A stretch of DNA of 64,000 nucleotides from Pedobacter hartonius (GTDB lineage: Bacteria; Bacteroidota; Bacteroidia; Sphingobacteriales; Sphingobacteriaceae): NCBI RefSeq assembly GCF_900107535.1, contig NZ_FNRA01000005.1, positions 1-64,000 on the forward strand. Reading direction: 5' to 3'. Position numbers and translations under genes: made by a program. Each line of letters opens with the position of its first letter. Position 1 is the stretch's first letter. Shown here in pieces: positions 17,101-26,593 of this stretch. The notes under the pieces were generated by a model. It made no database searches. It saw only the letters and a program-made list of their open reading frames with translations, and was not told where the DNA came from.

Positions 17101-18526
17101 CAAACATGAGCTGTAAGTTCCTGTCGTTTATTTTCAGGGTTCCATCAAAATATTTTTTATCGAATGTGCCGTCTATTTTTACATTGGAATACCTGTAATC
17201 GTTGAAATCGATATACCTGATGTCACCATTTACCTGTTCGGTTAAGCTGTTGATCTCGGTTCCCCTGCCTTTTACGTACACCGCCGCGGTGATCTTGCCG
17301 AGGCTTTTTTCGTCGAGCAGGTTACCCAGGTTAAAGTCGTATGTTTTCACATTTCCTGAATAAGAAGGTATTCCCCTGGCATTGATCTTCATATTCACGT
17401 CCGAGACCACCCTTCCCAGCTTTGTTTTAAATTCTCCGAAGGCAATGAAGTCGTTCTGAAAACCTGTAAAGGTTCCGTTGAAATAGATATTCCCGAACTT
17501 TTCCACGATCACGGGGATCACATTTCTTTTATTTCCGGTAGTATTCCCCAGGATTTCATCCAGATCTTTTTTATTGGAAGCAGCCATATCGAACTTAAGC
17601 TCCATAAAGGTTTCCTTCAGGTTGGGCAGGCCCTTGACATTAAAATCGCCTTTAACATAGGTAGCTTTGCCTGCCTTTACTGCCAGTTTCTTCGCCCTGA
17701 GGTTATTGACAAGGCCGGTGATCTGTCCGTCAATATCGATATCCAGGTTCATCTTTGATAGCTCAGGGGAGAAGAAGGAAATATCCCTTGAGGCAAGATG
17801 GCTGTTTTTGAAGTTTGCTTTCATCCGTACCTTATTGATATAATCATTAAAGTCGGCGAATTTATTGAACCTCATCTCATAATAATCCGTCAGGCGGCTT
17901 TTGTTGGTGACCAGCAATAATTTTTTCAGCTCGATACGGTTCGTATCGATCGTAGTGAAAGCCGTCAGGTTTTTGAGATAGAAGCCACTTTTTTCTTTGA
18001 AGGTCAGATTTTTAATGTCTGCCTGCATTAAATGGTCTTTGGTATTGAGCTGATCAAAAATGCCGTTCATGTTCTTCAGTTCAACATCGTCGAAGTTTAC
18101 GCCGTTGATCACGGTGTCTGCCTGCAGGTTTTTGTATTTGAGCTGCAGGTTATTGATGATTACCCTGTTCACGGAAATCTGGAAAGGTTTCTTTTTCTTT
18201 CCTGTTGAAGGCCCGGAGTCGAAATAATCAATGATAAAGTCGAGATTGGTACCCTTGTCTTTCTCTTTAAACGATTTCAGGAAAAACGTACCATTATTAA
18301 TCTGTACGGTATTGATGTCCAGAACTCTTTTTTCGAGGGAAAACATATTGAGCTCTACAATAAACTTAGGGGTATTCAGCAGGGTGTCCTTCTGCTGATC
18401 GAGTACAAGGAGGTCTTCAATGACCACCGATTTAAACGGTTTAATATAAATGCTGTGTAAAGAAATCGTAGTATTTAATTCTTTTGAGAGATAACCAGCA
18501 GCTTTTTTTGCGACAAATGTCTGCAC
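14147..18526 (-). CDS. tamB: TamB-type translocation/assembly module protein (DUF490)
   Basis: A very large inner-membrane-anchored periplasmic protein of the AsmA/TamB group, thought to bridge the envelope for outer-membrane protein or lipid transfer. The first standard start is the GTG at 18526, giving 1459 residues. However, the same frame stays open for 35 codons upstream to 18631 and encodes a basic start plus a strong hydrophobic helix (LLKILLWFIASILLLLAIIL), exactly the membrane anchor the family has. None of those 35 codons is ATG, GTG or TTG, so the true start may be a rare codon or the anchor may be lost. The middle is repetitive beta-strand sequence and the C-terminal 400 residues form the DUF490 domain. 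Confidence 0.88.
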   Translation of the reverse strand: MQTFVAKKAAGYLSKELNTTISLHSIYIKPFKSVVIEDLLVLDQQKDTLLNTPKFIVELNMFSLEKRVLDINTVQINNGTFFLKSFKEKDKGTNLDFIIDYFDSGPSTGKKKKPFQISVNRVIINNLQLKYKNLQADTVINGVNFDDVELKNMNGIFDQLNTKDHLMQADIKNLTFKEKSGFYLKNLTAFTTIDTNRIELKKLLLVTNKSRLTDYYEMRFNKFADFNDYINKVRMKANFKNSHLASRDISFFSPELSKMNLDIDIDGQITGLVNNLRAKKLAVKAGKATYVKGDFNVKGLPNLKETFMELKFDMAASNKKDLDEILGNTTGNKRNVIPVIVEKFGNIYFNGTFTGFQNDFIAFGEFKTKLGRVVSDVNMKINARGIPSYSGNVKTYDFNLGNLLDEKSLGKITAAVYVKGRGTEINSLTEQVNGDIRYIDFNDYRYSNVKIDGTFDKKYFDGTLKINDRNLQLMFDGGVNLNPKLPVFNFKATIKNAKLRSLHLFKDSLKVDATFSTNFSGTNLNNIQGNLLIQKIRLDNVKGIYNIDSVQLQAQGIGADRTLKINSDVLDASIKGQYDLNTLPSYYKALAKTYIPSLKTDIVKFKDQIFQFNLTIKRFEPVAELIAPGLEIEDQAILIGNFDSKKNIATLNGFVKKLTYKGVIANNIIIDENTTSNQLQAIITSDRVDLNDSLYIKNVNISNILRNDSLGLNIKLSNADDANQLDLNGLVEFGKDTTARISILPSILKINSQDWTIQEKVRINFRSGKTEITNFDLRNGNQLLTVDGILSADPNEALTLGFKSFSLKTLNPFVKTLGVKLSGNVNGQTKLYSLLKSPRISDGIKIDSLDLNDTYIGTLTDTSSFNQEANAANIFMRINTSEKETFKINGKLDLKEKDLDLTVKMDETELAVLTPFVSDLVSNLKGHISSDLTVKGPFSAPKINGDITLDEAQVMVNYLKTTYKINDKVHVENSVIQINNLDLKDTGDNTATANGSVDLNQINTPTLDITIKARTFMALNTTAKDNQLYFGQAFATGTFIFKGPTNKMYIGIDAKTEKGTVFNLPLNSSETVSSKDFITFLSKDTAANAKKATNFDGLTMSFKLRIDPNSTANLFTNLGNLSGKGNADLDLEINSLGDFEMSGDYIIESGSFDFTAQEVINKKFTIRQGGTIRWIGNPNNAQIQLKAIYELRAGLSDLYLAANRDNSSNANLRVPVEVEMSLSGLLTQPEIKLDIFFPSNPSIKEELQAYFSDENNLNLQAFSLIIRRSFAPGSGRQDFGKQISSGVASTATELLFNQFNNVLSSLNLDFVDINIRSLSEASASFRFFDNRVTVNAGVVDRRSTNDLSPIGFSSSNVGGEVEILALIRRDGTLVGKLANKPPTIQSTFTNVGINPNTNVTSFGLIYSQQFDNFREFVQKVTGEYRRNQKKREAERQQNSRQSINKEAITEEQKKLKKNK

Positions 18527-18615
18527 AGGCTTAAATTGGAGCGAAAATAGAATTATCGCAAGCAGCAGCAGAATTGATGCAATAAACCAAAGAAGTATTT
18601 TTAATAGTTTTTTGA

Positions 18616-18623
18616 TAGTTTTG
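18616..18623 (+). promoter_or_regulatory. Candidate -7 box for tsaD
   Basis: TAGTTTTG fits TAnnTTTG and ends 20 bases before the GTG start of tsaD. It lies inside the upstream open stretch of tamB on the other strand, so the two genes start back to back with overlapping control regions. Confidence 0.35.
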
Positions 18624-18643
18624 TAGCTTAATTATAATCAAAG

Positions 18644-19645
18644 GTGTCAGTAATACTTGCTATCGAATCTTCTTGTGATGAAACTTCTGTTGCGATCTGT
18701 AACAATGGCAAAATTACTGCCAATGTTATTGCAAACCAAACTATTCATCAAAATTATGGTGGAGTAATTCCCGAGCTTGCGTCGAGGGTACATCAGCAAA
18801 ATATTGTTCCGGTTATCCAGCAGGCATTAATTGATGCTAAAGTTAGCAAAAAGGATATAAATGCAGTAGCTTTTACGAGGGGGCCTGGATTATTAGGCTC
18901 TTTATTGGTTGGTGTATCTTTTGCTAAATCCTTTGCGCTGGCTTTAAACCTGCCTCTTATTTCGGTCAATCATATGCATGCGCATATCCTGGCCCATTTT
19001 ATTGACGATCCTAAACCTACATTCCCTTTCTTATGCCTTACCGTTTCGGGCGGGCATACCCAGATCGTTCTGGTGAAAGACTACTTTGATATGGAAATCG
19101 TTGGGCAGTCCCTGGATGATGCGGCAGGGGAGGCCTTTGATAAAACGGCGAAGATCCTGAACCTTCCATATCCTGGCGGGCCGCTCATTGATCAGCATGC
19201 AAAACATGGAAACCCCCTGGCCTTTAAGTTCCCGGAGCCTCAGATAAAGAACCTGGACTATAGCTTCAGCGGACTGAAAACGGCAATCCTGTATTTTATC
19301 CGTGCGCAGGAGAAGGAGAATCCTGATTTCATCGCAGAAAACCTGGATGATATCTGTGCCTCTGTGCAGCACAGTATTGTTCATATCCTGCTGAATAAAT
19401 TAAAGAAAGCTGCGGCATTATATCAGATTAAGGACATTGCCATTGCGGGAGGAGTCTCTGCCAACACCGGCTTACGTACCGCACTGGCCGAAAAAGCAAC
19501 AGAGCTGAACTGGAATGTGTATATCCCGGCTTTTGAATATTGCACCGATAATGCTGCAATGATTGCCATTGCCGGGCATTATAAATATATAAACAAAGAA
19601 TTTGTAGGCCAGGATATTGCTCCTGCGTCAAGAATGGAATTCTAA
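18644..19645 (+). CDS. tsaD: tRNA N6-adenosine threonylcarbamoyltransferase
   Basis: Transfers threonylcarbamoyl to A37 of ANN-decoding tRNAs, working with TsaB and TsaE. The 333-residue protein begins at a GTG with the family motif AIESSCDETS, and the metal-binding HxxxH is His110 and His114 in NHMHAH. The sequence SGGHTQIVLV and the ATPase-fold C-terminal motif AGGVSANTGLR are both present. It is divergent from tamB and followed 30 bases later by a small membrane protein gene. Confidence 0.96.
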   Translation: MSVILAIESSCDETSVAICNNGKITANVIANQTIHQNYGGVIPELASRVHQQNIVPVIQQALIDAKVSKKDINAVAFTRGPGLLGSLLVGVSFAKSFALALNLPLISVNHMHAHILAHFIDDPKPTFPFLCLTVSGGHTQIVLVKDYFDMEIVGQSLDDAAGEAFDKTAKILNLPYPGGPLIDQHAKHGNPLAFKFPEPQIKNLDYSFSGLKTAILYFIRAQEKENPDFIAENLDDICASVQHSIVHILLNKLKKAAALYQIKDIAIAGGVSANTGLRTALAEKATELNWNVYIPAFEYCTDNAAMIAIAGHYKYINKEFVGQDIAPASRMEF

Positions 19646-19675
19646 CACAATACTAACGTACTAACTACTATCATT

Positions 19676-19879
19676 ATGAATTCGATGAGCTTTTTGTTTT
19701 TTGGCCTGATGCTGATTCCTTTAATTATATTCCTGATCTACCTGATCAAACAGGATAAGAACAGGAATTATATTGGCCTGATCGTATTGGTGATTGCAAT
19801 TTTTGTTGCTGCCTACGTGATCATCACGGTTGACGCGAAATACATGACCCCGGAATCTACCAATATCACGCAGCCATAA
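19676..19879 (+). CDS. Small two-helix membrane protein, unknown function
   Basis: 67 residues with two hydrophobic segments (about residues 5-24 and 33-52) separated by a basic loop, IKQDKNRN. It begins 30 bases after tsaD in the same direction and ends before a long hairpin. I do not recognise a family. Regular codon use and a good ATG suggest it is a real gene. Confidence 0.6.
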   Translation: MNSMSFLFFGLMLIPLIIFLIYLIKQDKNRNYIGLIVLVIAIFVAAYVIITVDAKYMTPESTNITQP

Positions 19880-19999
19880 CAGCTCCCGCAAAGCGCAGCG
19901 TTACTCCTGTTGTACAAGTTATACTCAGTATGTGGAATAAGTATCAGCAATTGTAACAGCCACCATACAGGTATGCTCCATGCAATGGGATAGCCTTAA

Positions 20000-20079
20000 A
20001 AAAAAGGGGTTAGCTGTATCGATGCCTTCTCTGCTGCGCTTCAGCAGCAGGCAGCATTGATACAGCTAACCCCTTTTTT
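20000..20079. repeat. Long hairpin, family copy A, between small protein gene and recA
   Basis: A 26-bp stem (20000-20025 with 20054-20079; one G-T pair) has A6 at one end and T6 at the other, so it can terminate transcription in both directions. The 28-nt interior (20026-20053) contains an inner hairpin CTGCTG-CGCTT-CAGCAG and is the exact reverse complement of the interior of copy D at 60.8 kb. The stem arms share no sequence with those of the other copies. On the recA side the box CAGCGAAGCCAG (20080-20091) directly abuts the T run. Confidence 0.9.
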
Positions 20080-20119
20080 CAGCGAAGCCAGGATAACCTT
20101 AAGCTCCAGGCAATGTTAT

Positions 20120-21133
20120 CTATTGCAATTCTTCCAGTTTCTCCCCGGTAACTTCAGCCCTGATCTTAGCTTCGATTTCATCCGCCAGTTCAGGATTGTC
20201 AAGCAACAGCTGTTTCACTGCATCTCTTCCCTGTCCAAGTTTAGTATCTCCGTAAGAAAACCATGATCCTGCTTTTTTCACGATATTGAAATCTACTCCA
20301 AGATCGATGATCTCACCTACCTTAGAGATTCCCTGTCCGAACATCACATCAAATTCTGCAACACGGAAAGGAGGCGCTACTTTATTTTTAACGATTTTCA
20401 CTTTTACCCTGTTACCGGATACTTCATCAGAATCTTTGATCTGGGAAGTTCTGCGGATATCAAGGCGTACTGAAGCATAGAACTTCAGGGCGTTACCACC
20501 GGTAGTCGTTTCGGGGTTACCGAACATGACACCGATCTTTTCACGCAACTGGTTAATAAATATGCAGCAACATCCTGTTTTAGCAATTGTTCCTGTAAGT
20601 TTTCTCAATGCCTGTGACATCAAACGTGCCTGAAGACCCATTTTTGAGTCACCCATTTCACCTTCGATCTCCGCTTTTGGCACCAATGCGGCAACGGAAT
20701 CAATCACGATCACATCAATCGCGCCGGAGCGGATCAGGTTATCGGCGATTTCCAGTGCCTGCTCTCCATTGTCCGGTTGTGCAATCAGCAGGTTATCTAC
20801 ATCTACACCCAGTTTTTTAGCATAGAATTTATCAAATGCATGTTCTGCATCAATAAAGGCTGCTACACCACCTTTTTTCTGTGCTTCAGCAATAATATGT
20901 GTAGCCAGGGTAGTTTTACCAGATGATTCAGGACCATAGATCTCGATCACACGTCCTTTAGGAACGCCGCCAATGCCCAAAGCAATATCTAAACTGATAG
21001 AGCCGGTTGAAATCGCTTCAATAGATTCAGTAGGTGTATCACCCAATTTCATCACGGCACCTTTACCGTAAGATTTTTCTAACTTATCAAGTGTAAGTTG
21101 TAATGCTTTTAATTTATCTGCGTTTGGAGTCAT
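20120..21133 (-). CDS. recA: Recombinase RecA
   Basis: The DNA-dependent ATPase that forms filaments on single-stranded DNA for homologous recombination and triggers SOS cleavage. The protein is 337 residues, with Walker A GPESSGKT at residues 67-74 and the conserved stretch [22 protein letters not shown] in the middle (L2 region). Full length, no intein. No SOS-type operator was recognised upstream. Its 3' untranslated region leads into hairpin copy A. Confidence 0.98.
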   Translation of the reverse strand: MTPNADKLKALQLTLDKLEKSYGKGAVMKLGDTPTESIEAISTGSISLDIALGIGGVPKGRVIEIYGPESSGKTTLATHIIAEAQKKGGVAAFIDAEHAFDKFYAKKLGVDVDNLLIAQPDNGEQALEIADNLIRSGAIDVIVIDSVAALVPKAEIEGEMGDSKMGLQARLMSQALRKLTGTIAKTGCCCIFINQLREKIGVMFGNPETTTGGNALKFYASVRLDIRRTSQIKDSDEVSGNRVKVKIVKNKVAPPFRVAEFDVMFGQGISKVGEIIDLGVDFNIVKKAGSWFSYGDTKLGQGRDAVKQLLLDNPELADEIEAKIRAEVTGEKLEELQ

Positions 21134-21269
21134 CTTGTTAAATTGTGTGCGTAAATATAAAATATTTATTCTTTATAAAAACTACCTATTGATGTATTAT
21201 GGCTAAATATATTAGCAATATTAGGTATTATTTTTCAATAAATAACATAACCTCTAAAAATAATGATTT

Positions 21270-21944
21270 TTAATTCGTAAAATGGCTAATTTCTTTAGCT
21301 GGTTTGTTCAGGCGCTCAAAATATCTGCAAATGGAAGTGATCGGGCAGATATCACATTTTGGTGAGCGGGCCACACAAATATATCTTCCATGGAGGATAA
21401 GCCAATGGTGTGCGATATGGATATCTTCCTGAGGCAAAAATTTCACCAGATCTTTTTCCACTGCCAGCGGTGTTTTTCCGTTAGTGAGGCCGATCCTGTT
21501 GGCCACGCGGAAAACATGTGTATCAACAGCCATTGCAGGAGCGTTGTAGATCACCGAGGCGATCACATTCGCTGTCTTTCTGCCCACACCGGGCATCCGC
21601 TGTAACTGATCAATATCAGATGGTACCTGACTGTCAAACTCAGTGACCAGCATATTGGCCATTCCTACCAGGTGTTTTGCTTTATTATTAGGGTAACTCA
21701 CACTTCTGATGTAGTCAAATACAATATCAGCTGTAGCTTCTGAAAGCGCTTTGGCATTTGGAAAGCGCTGAAATAATGCAGGGGTCACCTGGTTGATTCT
21801 TTTATCGGTACACTGCGCAGACAGGATTACTGCAACCAGCAGCTGAAAAGGGTTGTTATAGTGCAATTCTGTTTCAGCATCAGGCTGTTTAGCAGAAAAA
21901 TAGGCTACAAATTGTTTATACCTTTCTTTTTTGAGCATGTGCAA
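21270..21944 (-). CDS. nth: Endonuclease III, DNA glycosylase/AP lyase
   Basis: Removes oxidised pyrimidines and cleaves the abasic site. The 224-residue protein has the helix-hairpin-helix MPGVGRKTA with catalytic Lys123, the catalytic Asp141 in AVDTHVFRV, and the iron-sulfur ligands Cys190, Cys197, Cys200 and Cys206 (C-x6-C-x2-C-x5-C). All key residues are present. The gene may start at the second Met (codon 3). Confidence 0.96.
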   Translation of the reverse strand: MHMLKKERYKQFVAYFSAKQPDAETELHYNNPFQLLVAVILSAQCTDKRINQVTPALFQRFPNAKALSEATADIVFDYIRSVSYPNNKAKHLVGMANMLVTEFDSQVPSDIDQLQRMPGVGRKTANVIASVIYNAPAMAVDTHVFRVANRIGLTNGKTPLAVEKDLVKFLPQEDIHIAHHWLILHGRYICVARSPKCDICPITSICRYFERLNKPAKEISHFTN

Positions 21945-21953
21945 AGATAAAAT

Positions 21954-21981
21954 AAAAAAAGCTGCCAGTAAGCTGGCAGCT
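21954..21981 (-). terminator. Intrinsic terminator after the small ORF downstream of the sigma gene
   Basis: AGCTGCCAG (21960-21968) pairs perfectly with CTGGCAGCT (21973-21981) around TAAG. On the minus strand the stem is followed by a T run. It lies between the small ORF and nth. Confidence 0.85.
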
Positions 21982-21996
21982 CAATATTTTACGCAA

Positions 21997-22188
21997 TCAA
22001 AGGGATTTTGAATAGGCAAGTATCCTCGAGATGGTTTCATCCTCAGGGCTCATATTCAGGCGGTCCATTTGTGGCTTAATGCTTTCATAGAACATTAAAT
22101 CCAGGTCATTAAGAAATTCTCCACTTAAATTTTCAGCTTGCTGATTTAAGTGGTTTAAATCGGGAGTAGAAGTAGATGTTGTTATCAT
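21997..22188 (-). CDS. Small acidic protein encoded after the ECF sigma gene, unknown
   Basis: 63 residues from the ATG at 22188; a TTG two codons earlier is possible. The sequence is hydrophilic with a helical, acidic second half (DLDLMFYESIKPQMDRL). It has no membrane segment, so it is not a classical anti-sigma factor. It lies about 100 bases downstream of the sigma gene on the same strand and ends just before a clear terminator, so cotranscription is plausible. Family not recognised. Confidence 0.6.
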   Translation of the reverse strand: MITTSTSTPDLNHLNQQAENLSGEFLNDLDLMFYESIKPQMDRLNMSPEDETISRILAYSKSL

Positions 22189-22289
22189 AAGCAATAAACT
22201 GTTCTGTTTTAGTTATCAATAGAACGAAACAAGTTACTATTTATTTTGTATCCGATAACAATATTTTTAATCGAATTTTAATTCGCCCG

Positions 22290-22865
22290 TTAGGTTACCT
22301 CTTTCACCTTCATCATCTTACGGAGATTGCTCAGTGCATATCTCATTCTTCCCAGGGCAGTGTTAATGCTCACATCTGTGAGGTCTGCAATTTCTTTAAA
22401 ACTCAGGTCTGCGTAATGGCGCATGATCAGTACTTCTTTCTGTTCGTCAGGCAATAACTGGATCAGCGTTCTAAGGTCTGTATGGGTCTGTTCACGAAGG
22501 ATCTTTTCCTCAGCGCTCTCCTCATATACCTGCAGCATATTGAGCACGTCAGTACCGTCTGCACTGGTAATTACCGGGGCACGCTTTTCACGGCGGAAGT
22601 AATCGATCACCAGGTTGTGCGCAATACGCATCACCCATGGCAAGAATTTACCTTCCTCATTATATCTGCCTGATCGTAGCGTATTGATCACTTTTATAAA
22701 AGTATCCTGAAAAATATCTTCTGCCAGGTACTGATCTTTGACCAGTAAATAAATAGAAGTGTATATTTTGGACTTGTGTCTGTTCAAAAGTTCCTCCAAA
22801 ACCGACTCATTGCCGGTCAGGTATAACTTCACCAAGTCCTGATCACTATAGGATTGTAAATTCAT
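22290..22865 (-). CDS. ECF-type RNA polymerase sigma factor
   Basis: 191 residues with region 2 (DIFQDTFIKVINTL near residues 50-63, then WVMRIAHNLVIDYFRR) and region 4 near the C terminus (LSFKEIADLTDVSINTALGRMRYAL). The linker between them is short, as in the ECF group. It directs RNA polymerase to a set of promoters that cannot be named from sequence. No anti-sigma gene of the FecR type sits beside it; only a small soluble protein follows. Confidence 0.92.
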   Translation of the reverse strand: MNLQSYSDQDLVKLYLTGNESVLEELLNRHKSKIYTSIYLLVKDQYLAEDIFQDTFIKVINTLRSGRYNEEGKFLPWVMRIAHNLVIDYFRREKRAPVITSADGTDVLNMLQVYEESAEEKILREQTHTDLRTLIQLLPDEQKEVLIMRHYADLSFKEIADLTDVSINTALGRMRYALSNLRKMMKVKEVT

Positions 22866-23103
22866 AGGATTATATGTACTAAATTCCCTTGCTGTTTTGC
22901 TAAAAAATACTTAGTAGATGTTTTGTTCTATAGCGTTTCTCCTATGTTTTTTAATGAGATGGATTAATTGTTTACTTATATTTATTCAAAAGAAGGATTT
23001 TTTTATCAGAATACAACAATAAAAATACTAAAAAAAATTAAAAGTAGTTGCAGAGCCGTATTTTTGCATTTCCCCAAAAAAACTAATTTTGTGTTTTTTA
23101 GGT

Positions 23104-23111
23104 TATATTTG
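23104..23111 (+). promoter_or_regulatory. Candidate -7 box for uvrA
   Basis: TATATTTG matches TAnnTTTG exactly and ends 20 bases before the uvrA ATG. A well-spaced -33 box was not found. Confidence 0.45.
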
Positions 23112-23131
23112 TAAATCCCATAAGGAATTAA

Positions 23132-25951
23132 ATGAGTAAGGAAACCGAGAAAGATCCACATAAAAATATTATAATAAAGGGAGCCAGGGTACATAACCTT
23201 AAAAATATCGACGTTGCCATACCAAAGAACAAGCTGGTAGTCATCACAGGTATGTCTGGGTCCGGAAAATCTTCACTGGCATTTGACACGCTGTATGCGG
23301 AAGGGCAGCGGCGTTATGTGGAGAGCCTGTCATCCTATGCACGTCAGTTCATGGGAAGAATGAACAAACCTGATGTTGATTATATTAAAGGAATAGCCCC
23401 GGCTATTGCGATTGAGCAAAAGGTAATTACCTCTAACCCCAGGTCTACAGTAGGTACATCAACGGAGATCTATGATTATCTTAAACTGCTGTTCTCCAGG
23501 ATCGGTAAAACGATCTCTCCTGAAACAGGACAGATCGTAAAAAAAGATACAGTGAGCACTGTTGTTGATTTTGTGTCTGGATTAGGGAATGAAAGTGTAG
23601 TAACGATCTTCTGTCCGCTGCACCCGCACAACAACCGTTCGGTAAAAGAAGAGCTTGCCGTATTGCTTCAAAAGGGATTTCTGCGGGTTTACCTGAATGA
23701 CAAGCTGAGTAAAATTGAGACCATCCTCGAAGATGAGGGTTTTAAGGACTACGAACTTACAGATGCGTCTACCATAAAGATCCTGATTGACCGTATCGTT
23801 TTTCATGATGATGACGAGACCATGAGCAGGCTGGCGGATTCTGTTCAGACTGCCTTTTTTGAAGGTAAAGGAGACTGTTATGTGGAGCACGAAGATCAGG
23901 TTTCGCATTTCTGCGACCGTTTTGAACTGGACGGGATCAGGTTTGAAGAACCTACCCCTAATTTTTTCAGCTTCAATAACCCGTACGGGGCCTGTAAACG
24001 TTGTGAAGGTTACGGGAATGTGATCGGTATAGATGAAGACCTGGTCATTCCTGATAAAAGCAAAAGTCTTTATGACAATGCCGTTGCGCCCTGGAGAGGG
24101 GAAAAAATGCGCGAATGGCTGAATAAACTGATCAAAAATGCCGACAAGTTTAATTTCCCTATTCACCGCCCTTTCAGTGAGCTGACGGAGAAGGAACAGC
24201 GGTTGGTATGGACGGGAAATAAATACTTTGGAGGACTGGACGATTTCTTCAAAGAACTGGAAGAGCAGACCTATAAGATCCAGTACCGTGTAATGTTATC
24301 ACGTTACCGCGGAAAGACAATCTGCCCGGACTGTAAAGGGTCCAGATTACGTAAAGATGCTTCTTATGTGAAGATCGCCGGAAAATCTATTGTAGATGTG
24401 GTGCTGATGCCCCTGTCATCCATCCAGGATTTCTTTGACAAGCTTGAGCTGTCGGAAACTGATGTTAAAATCTCCAAGTGCTTACTGGCGGAAGTAACCA
24501 GCCGTGTGCTTTATCTGAATAATGTTGGCCTTGGCTATTTAACGCTGAACCGGTTATCCAATACCTTGTCAGGTGGAGAATCGCAGCGGATTAACCTTGC
24601 TACCTCACTGGGCAGTAGTTTAGTGGGCTCAATTTATGTACTGGATGAGCCCAGTATCGGGTTACACCCAAGAGATACCAATAAACTGATTGAAGTATTG
24701 CTGTCCCTGCGGAATGTAGGAAACACCGTTCTTGTGGTTGAACATGAGGAGGAAATGATGAAAGCGGCGGACTATATCATTGATATCGGCCCTGAAGCGG
24801 GTACCTTAGGTGGGAACCTGGTTTTCAGCGGTACTTATGACCAGATCATTAAAGACAAGAAAAGCCTGACGGGGCAGTACCTGTCCGGCAGGGAGAGTAT
24901 CTCAATCCCGGCAACGCGAAGGAAGTGGGCAGACCATATCCTGATCAAGGGGGCAAGAGAGAACAACCTTAAGAATATAGAAGTGAAATTCCCGCTTGGG
25001 GTGTTCACGGTAGTAAGCGGGGTATCAGGCTCCGGTAAAACCAGCCTGATCAAAAAGATCCTGTATCCTGCCCTGCAGAAGGCCATTGGCAATTATGCGG
25101 GCGAGCAGACCGGTCTTTATGACGGGATATCCGGAAATTACGACCTGATCAGCCAGGTTGAAATGGTGGATCAGAACCCTATCGGGCGTTCTTCAAGATC
25201 AAACCCGGTGACGTATGTGAAAGCTTGGGATGACGTGCGGGCTTTGTTCTCTGCACTACCGGCCTCGAAAGCCGCAGGTTTGAAACCGGCAGCCTTCTCT
25301 TTCAATGTTGAGGGGGGCCGCTGTGATGTTTGCCAGGGTGAGGGAGAAGTGAAAATAGAAATGCAGTTCATGGCAGACATTTACCTGCCTTGTGAGGCCT
25401 GCGGCGGACGCAGATTCAAGCAGCAGATACTGGATGTGACCTATCAGGACAAAAATGTGGCTGACATCCTGGACCTGACCATAGATGAGGCTGTCGCCTT
25501 TTTTGCAAATGAACAAAAGATCCTGAATAAGCTGCAGCCGCTGGTAGACGTTGGCCTTGGGTATGTTCATCTGGGACAATCCTCCAATACCTTATCCGGC
25601 GGGGAAGCACAGCGGATTAAACTGGCTTCCTTTTTAATTAAAGGCAATAACGCCAGTAAAACGATGTTCATCTTTGATGAGCCTACTACCGGGTTGCATT
25701 TTCATGATATCAAAAAGCTGCTGATCGCTTTGAACACGCTGATAGAACAGGGGAATACGATCCTGGTGATTGAGCATAATATGGATATGATCAAATCTGC
25801 CGACTGGGTAATTGATATTGGTCCGGAAGGCGGCGATAAAGGCGGAAATGTTGTTTTTGAAGGAACTCCTGAAGATCTTGTCAATGAGAAAACGTCCTAC
25901 ACGGCAAAATATCTGAAAGAACATCTGACACCTTCATTAACAGAGAAATAA
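23132..25951 (+). CDS. uvrA: Excinuclease ABC subunit A
   Basis: DNA damage recognition ATPase of nucleotide excision repair. The 939-residue protein is full length. It has two ABC ATPase modules: Walker [10 protein letters not shown] at residues 40-48 with signature [12 protein letters not shown], and GVSGSGKTS with [12 protein letters not shown] in the second half. Zinc-finger cysteine pairs are visible, CKRC and CPDC in the first half and CDVC and CEAC in the second. Bacteroidota often have a second uvrA paralogue elsewhere, so this may not be the only copy. The LysE-type gene follows after 16 bases. Confidence 0.93.
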   Translation: MSKETEKDPHKNIIIKGARVHNLKNIDVAIPKNKLVVITGMSGSGKSSLAFDTLYAEGQRRYVESLSSYARQFMGRMNKPDVDYIKGIAPAIAIEQKVITSNPRSTVGTSTEIYDYLKLLFSRIGKTISPETGQIVKKDTVSTVVDFVSGLGNESVVTIFCPLHPHNNRSVKEELAVLLQKGFLRVYLNDKLSKIETILEDEGFKDYELTDASTIKILIDRIVFHDDDETMSRLADSVQTAFFEGKGDCYVEHEDQVSHFCDRFELDGIRFEEPTPNFFSFNNPYGACKRCEGYGNVIGIDEDLVIPDKSKSLYDNAVAPWRGEKMREWLNKLIKNADKFNFPIHRPFSELTEKEQRLVWTGNKYFGGLDDFFKELEEQTYKIQYRVMLSRYRGKTICPDCKGSRLRKDASYVKIAGKSIVDVVLMPLSSIQDFFDKLELSETDVKISKCLLAEVTSRVLYLNNVGLGYLTLNRLSNTLSGGESQRINLATSLGSSLVGSIYVLDEPSIGLHPRDTNKLIEVLLSLRNVGNTVLVVEHEEEMMKAADYIIDIGPEAGTLGGNLVFSGTYDQIIKDKKSLTGQYLSGRESISIPATRRKWADHILIKGARENNLKNIEVKFPLGVFTVVSGVSGSGKTSLIKKILYPALQKAIGNYAGEQTGLYDGISGNYDLISQVEMVDQNPIGRSSRSNPVTYVKAWDDVRALFSALPASKAAGLKPAAFSFNVEGGRCDVCQGEGEVKIEMQFMADIYLPCEACGGRRFKQQILDVTYQDKNVADILDLTIDEAVAFFANEQKILNKLQPLVDVGLGYVHLGQSSNTLSGGEAQRIKLASFLIKGNNASKTMFIFDEPTTGLHFHDIKKLLIALNTLIEQGNTILVIEHNMDMIKSADWVIDIGPEGGDKGGNVVFEGTPEDLVNEKTSYTAKYLKEHLTPSLTEK

Positions 25952-25967
25952 ATATCTATATTCGCAC

Positions 25968-26591
25968 ATGCTTTTTTTAACCTTTTTCCTGGGAATAATT
26001 CTTAATTCTATAGGTTATATCCCGCCGGGAAATATTAATCTGACCGTTGTTCAGATCACGGTCACAAGAGGAATCAAGCAGGCGATCTATTTTATTCTTG
26101 CCTTCTCAGCCATCGAGGTACTTTTTACCCTTGGGGTAATGCGGTTTGTACAGTGGCTGTCCAGTGAGATCAAGGTGGGGGAATACATTGACGGCGTAAT
26201 GATCATCATGTTCCTCATACTGGGAATAAGCACCTGGCGCTCACGCAAGGAAATGCCTAAAGCGGACTATTCTAAAAAAGACAGTATCAGGTATGGCATG
26301 CTGCTGGGTGTACTTAACCCCATGCAGATCCCTTACTGGCTGTTCGTAGGTACATACCTGATTTCCCATGAATGGATAGACAAGGGGTATATCTCTTTGA
26401 GCATCTTTAGTATAGGTTCCGGAATCGGGGCTGCAGTTGCTTTATATGGCTTCGCAAGGTTTGCACAGTATATCCAGACGAAGTTTACGCTGAACAATTA
26501 TGTGGTGAATAAGGCTATTGCGGGATTGTTTTTCGCCTTGTCTGCCTATCATATCTTCAAGCTGATCTATATTCATTTTATAAAAAACTAG
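25968..26591 (+). CDS. LysE family transporter
   Basis: A 207-residue inner-membrane protein with about six hydrophobic segments and the LysE-type N-terminal pattern GYIPPGNINLTVVQ. Members export amino acids or related small molecules. It starts 16 bases after uvrA and stops two bases before the stop of the convergent gene. Substrate unknown. Confidence 0.82.
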   Translation: MLFLTFFLGIILNSIGYIPPGNINLTVVQITVTRGIKQAIYFILAFSAIEVLFTLGVMRFVQWLSSEIKVGEYIDGVMIIMFLILGISTWRSRKEMPKADYSKKDSIRYGMLLGVLNPMQIPYWLFVGTYLISHEWIDKGYISLSIFSIGSGIGAAVALYGFARFAQYIQTKFTLNNYVVNKAIAGLFFALSAYHIFKLIYIHFIKN

Positions 26592-26593
26592 CA

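Noticed and set aside
14171..17198. Several long open frames on the plus strand across tamB
   Set aside because: They follow the codon pattern of the minus-strand tamB gene, have no family features, and lie wholly inside it.
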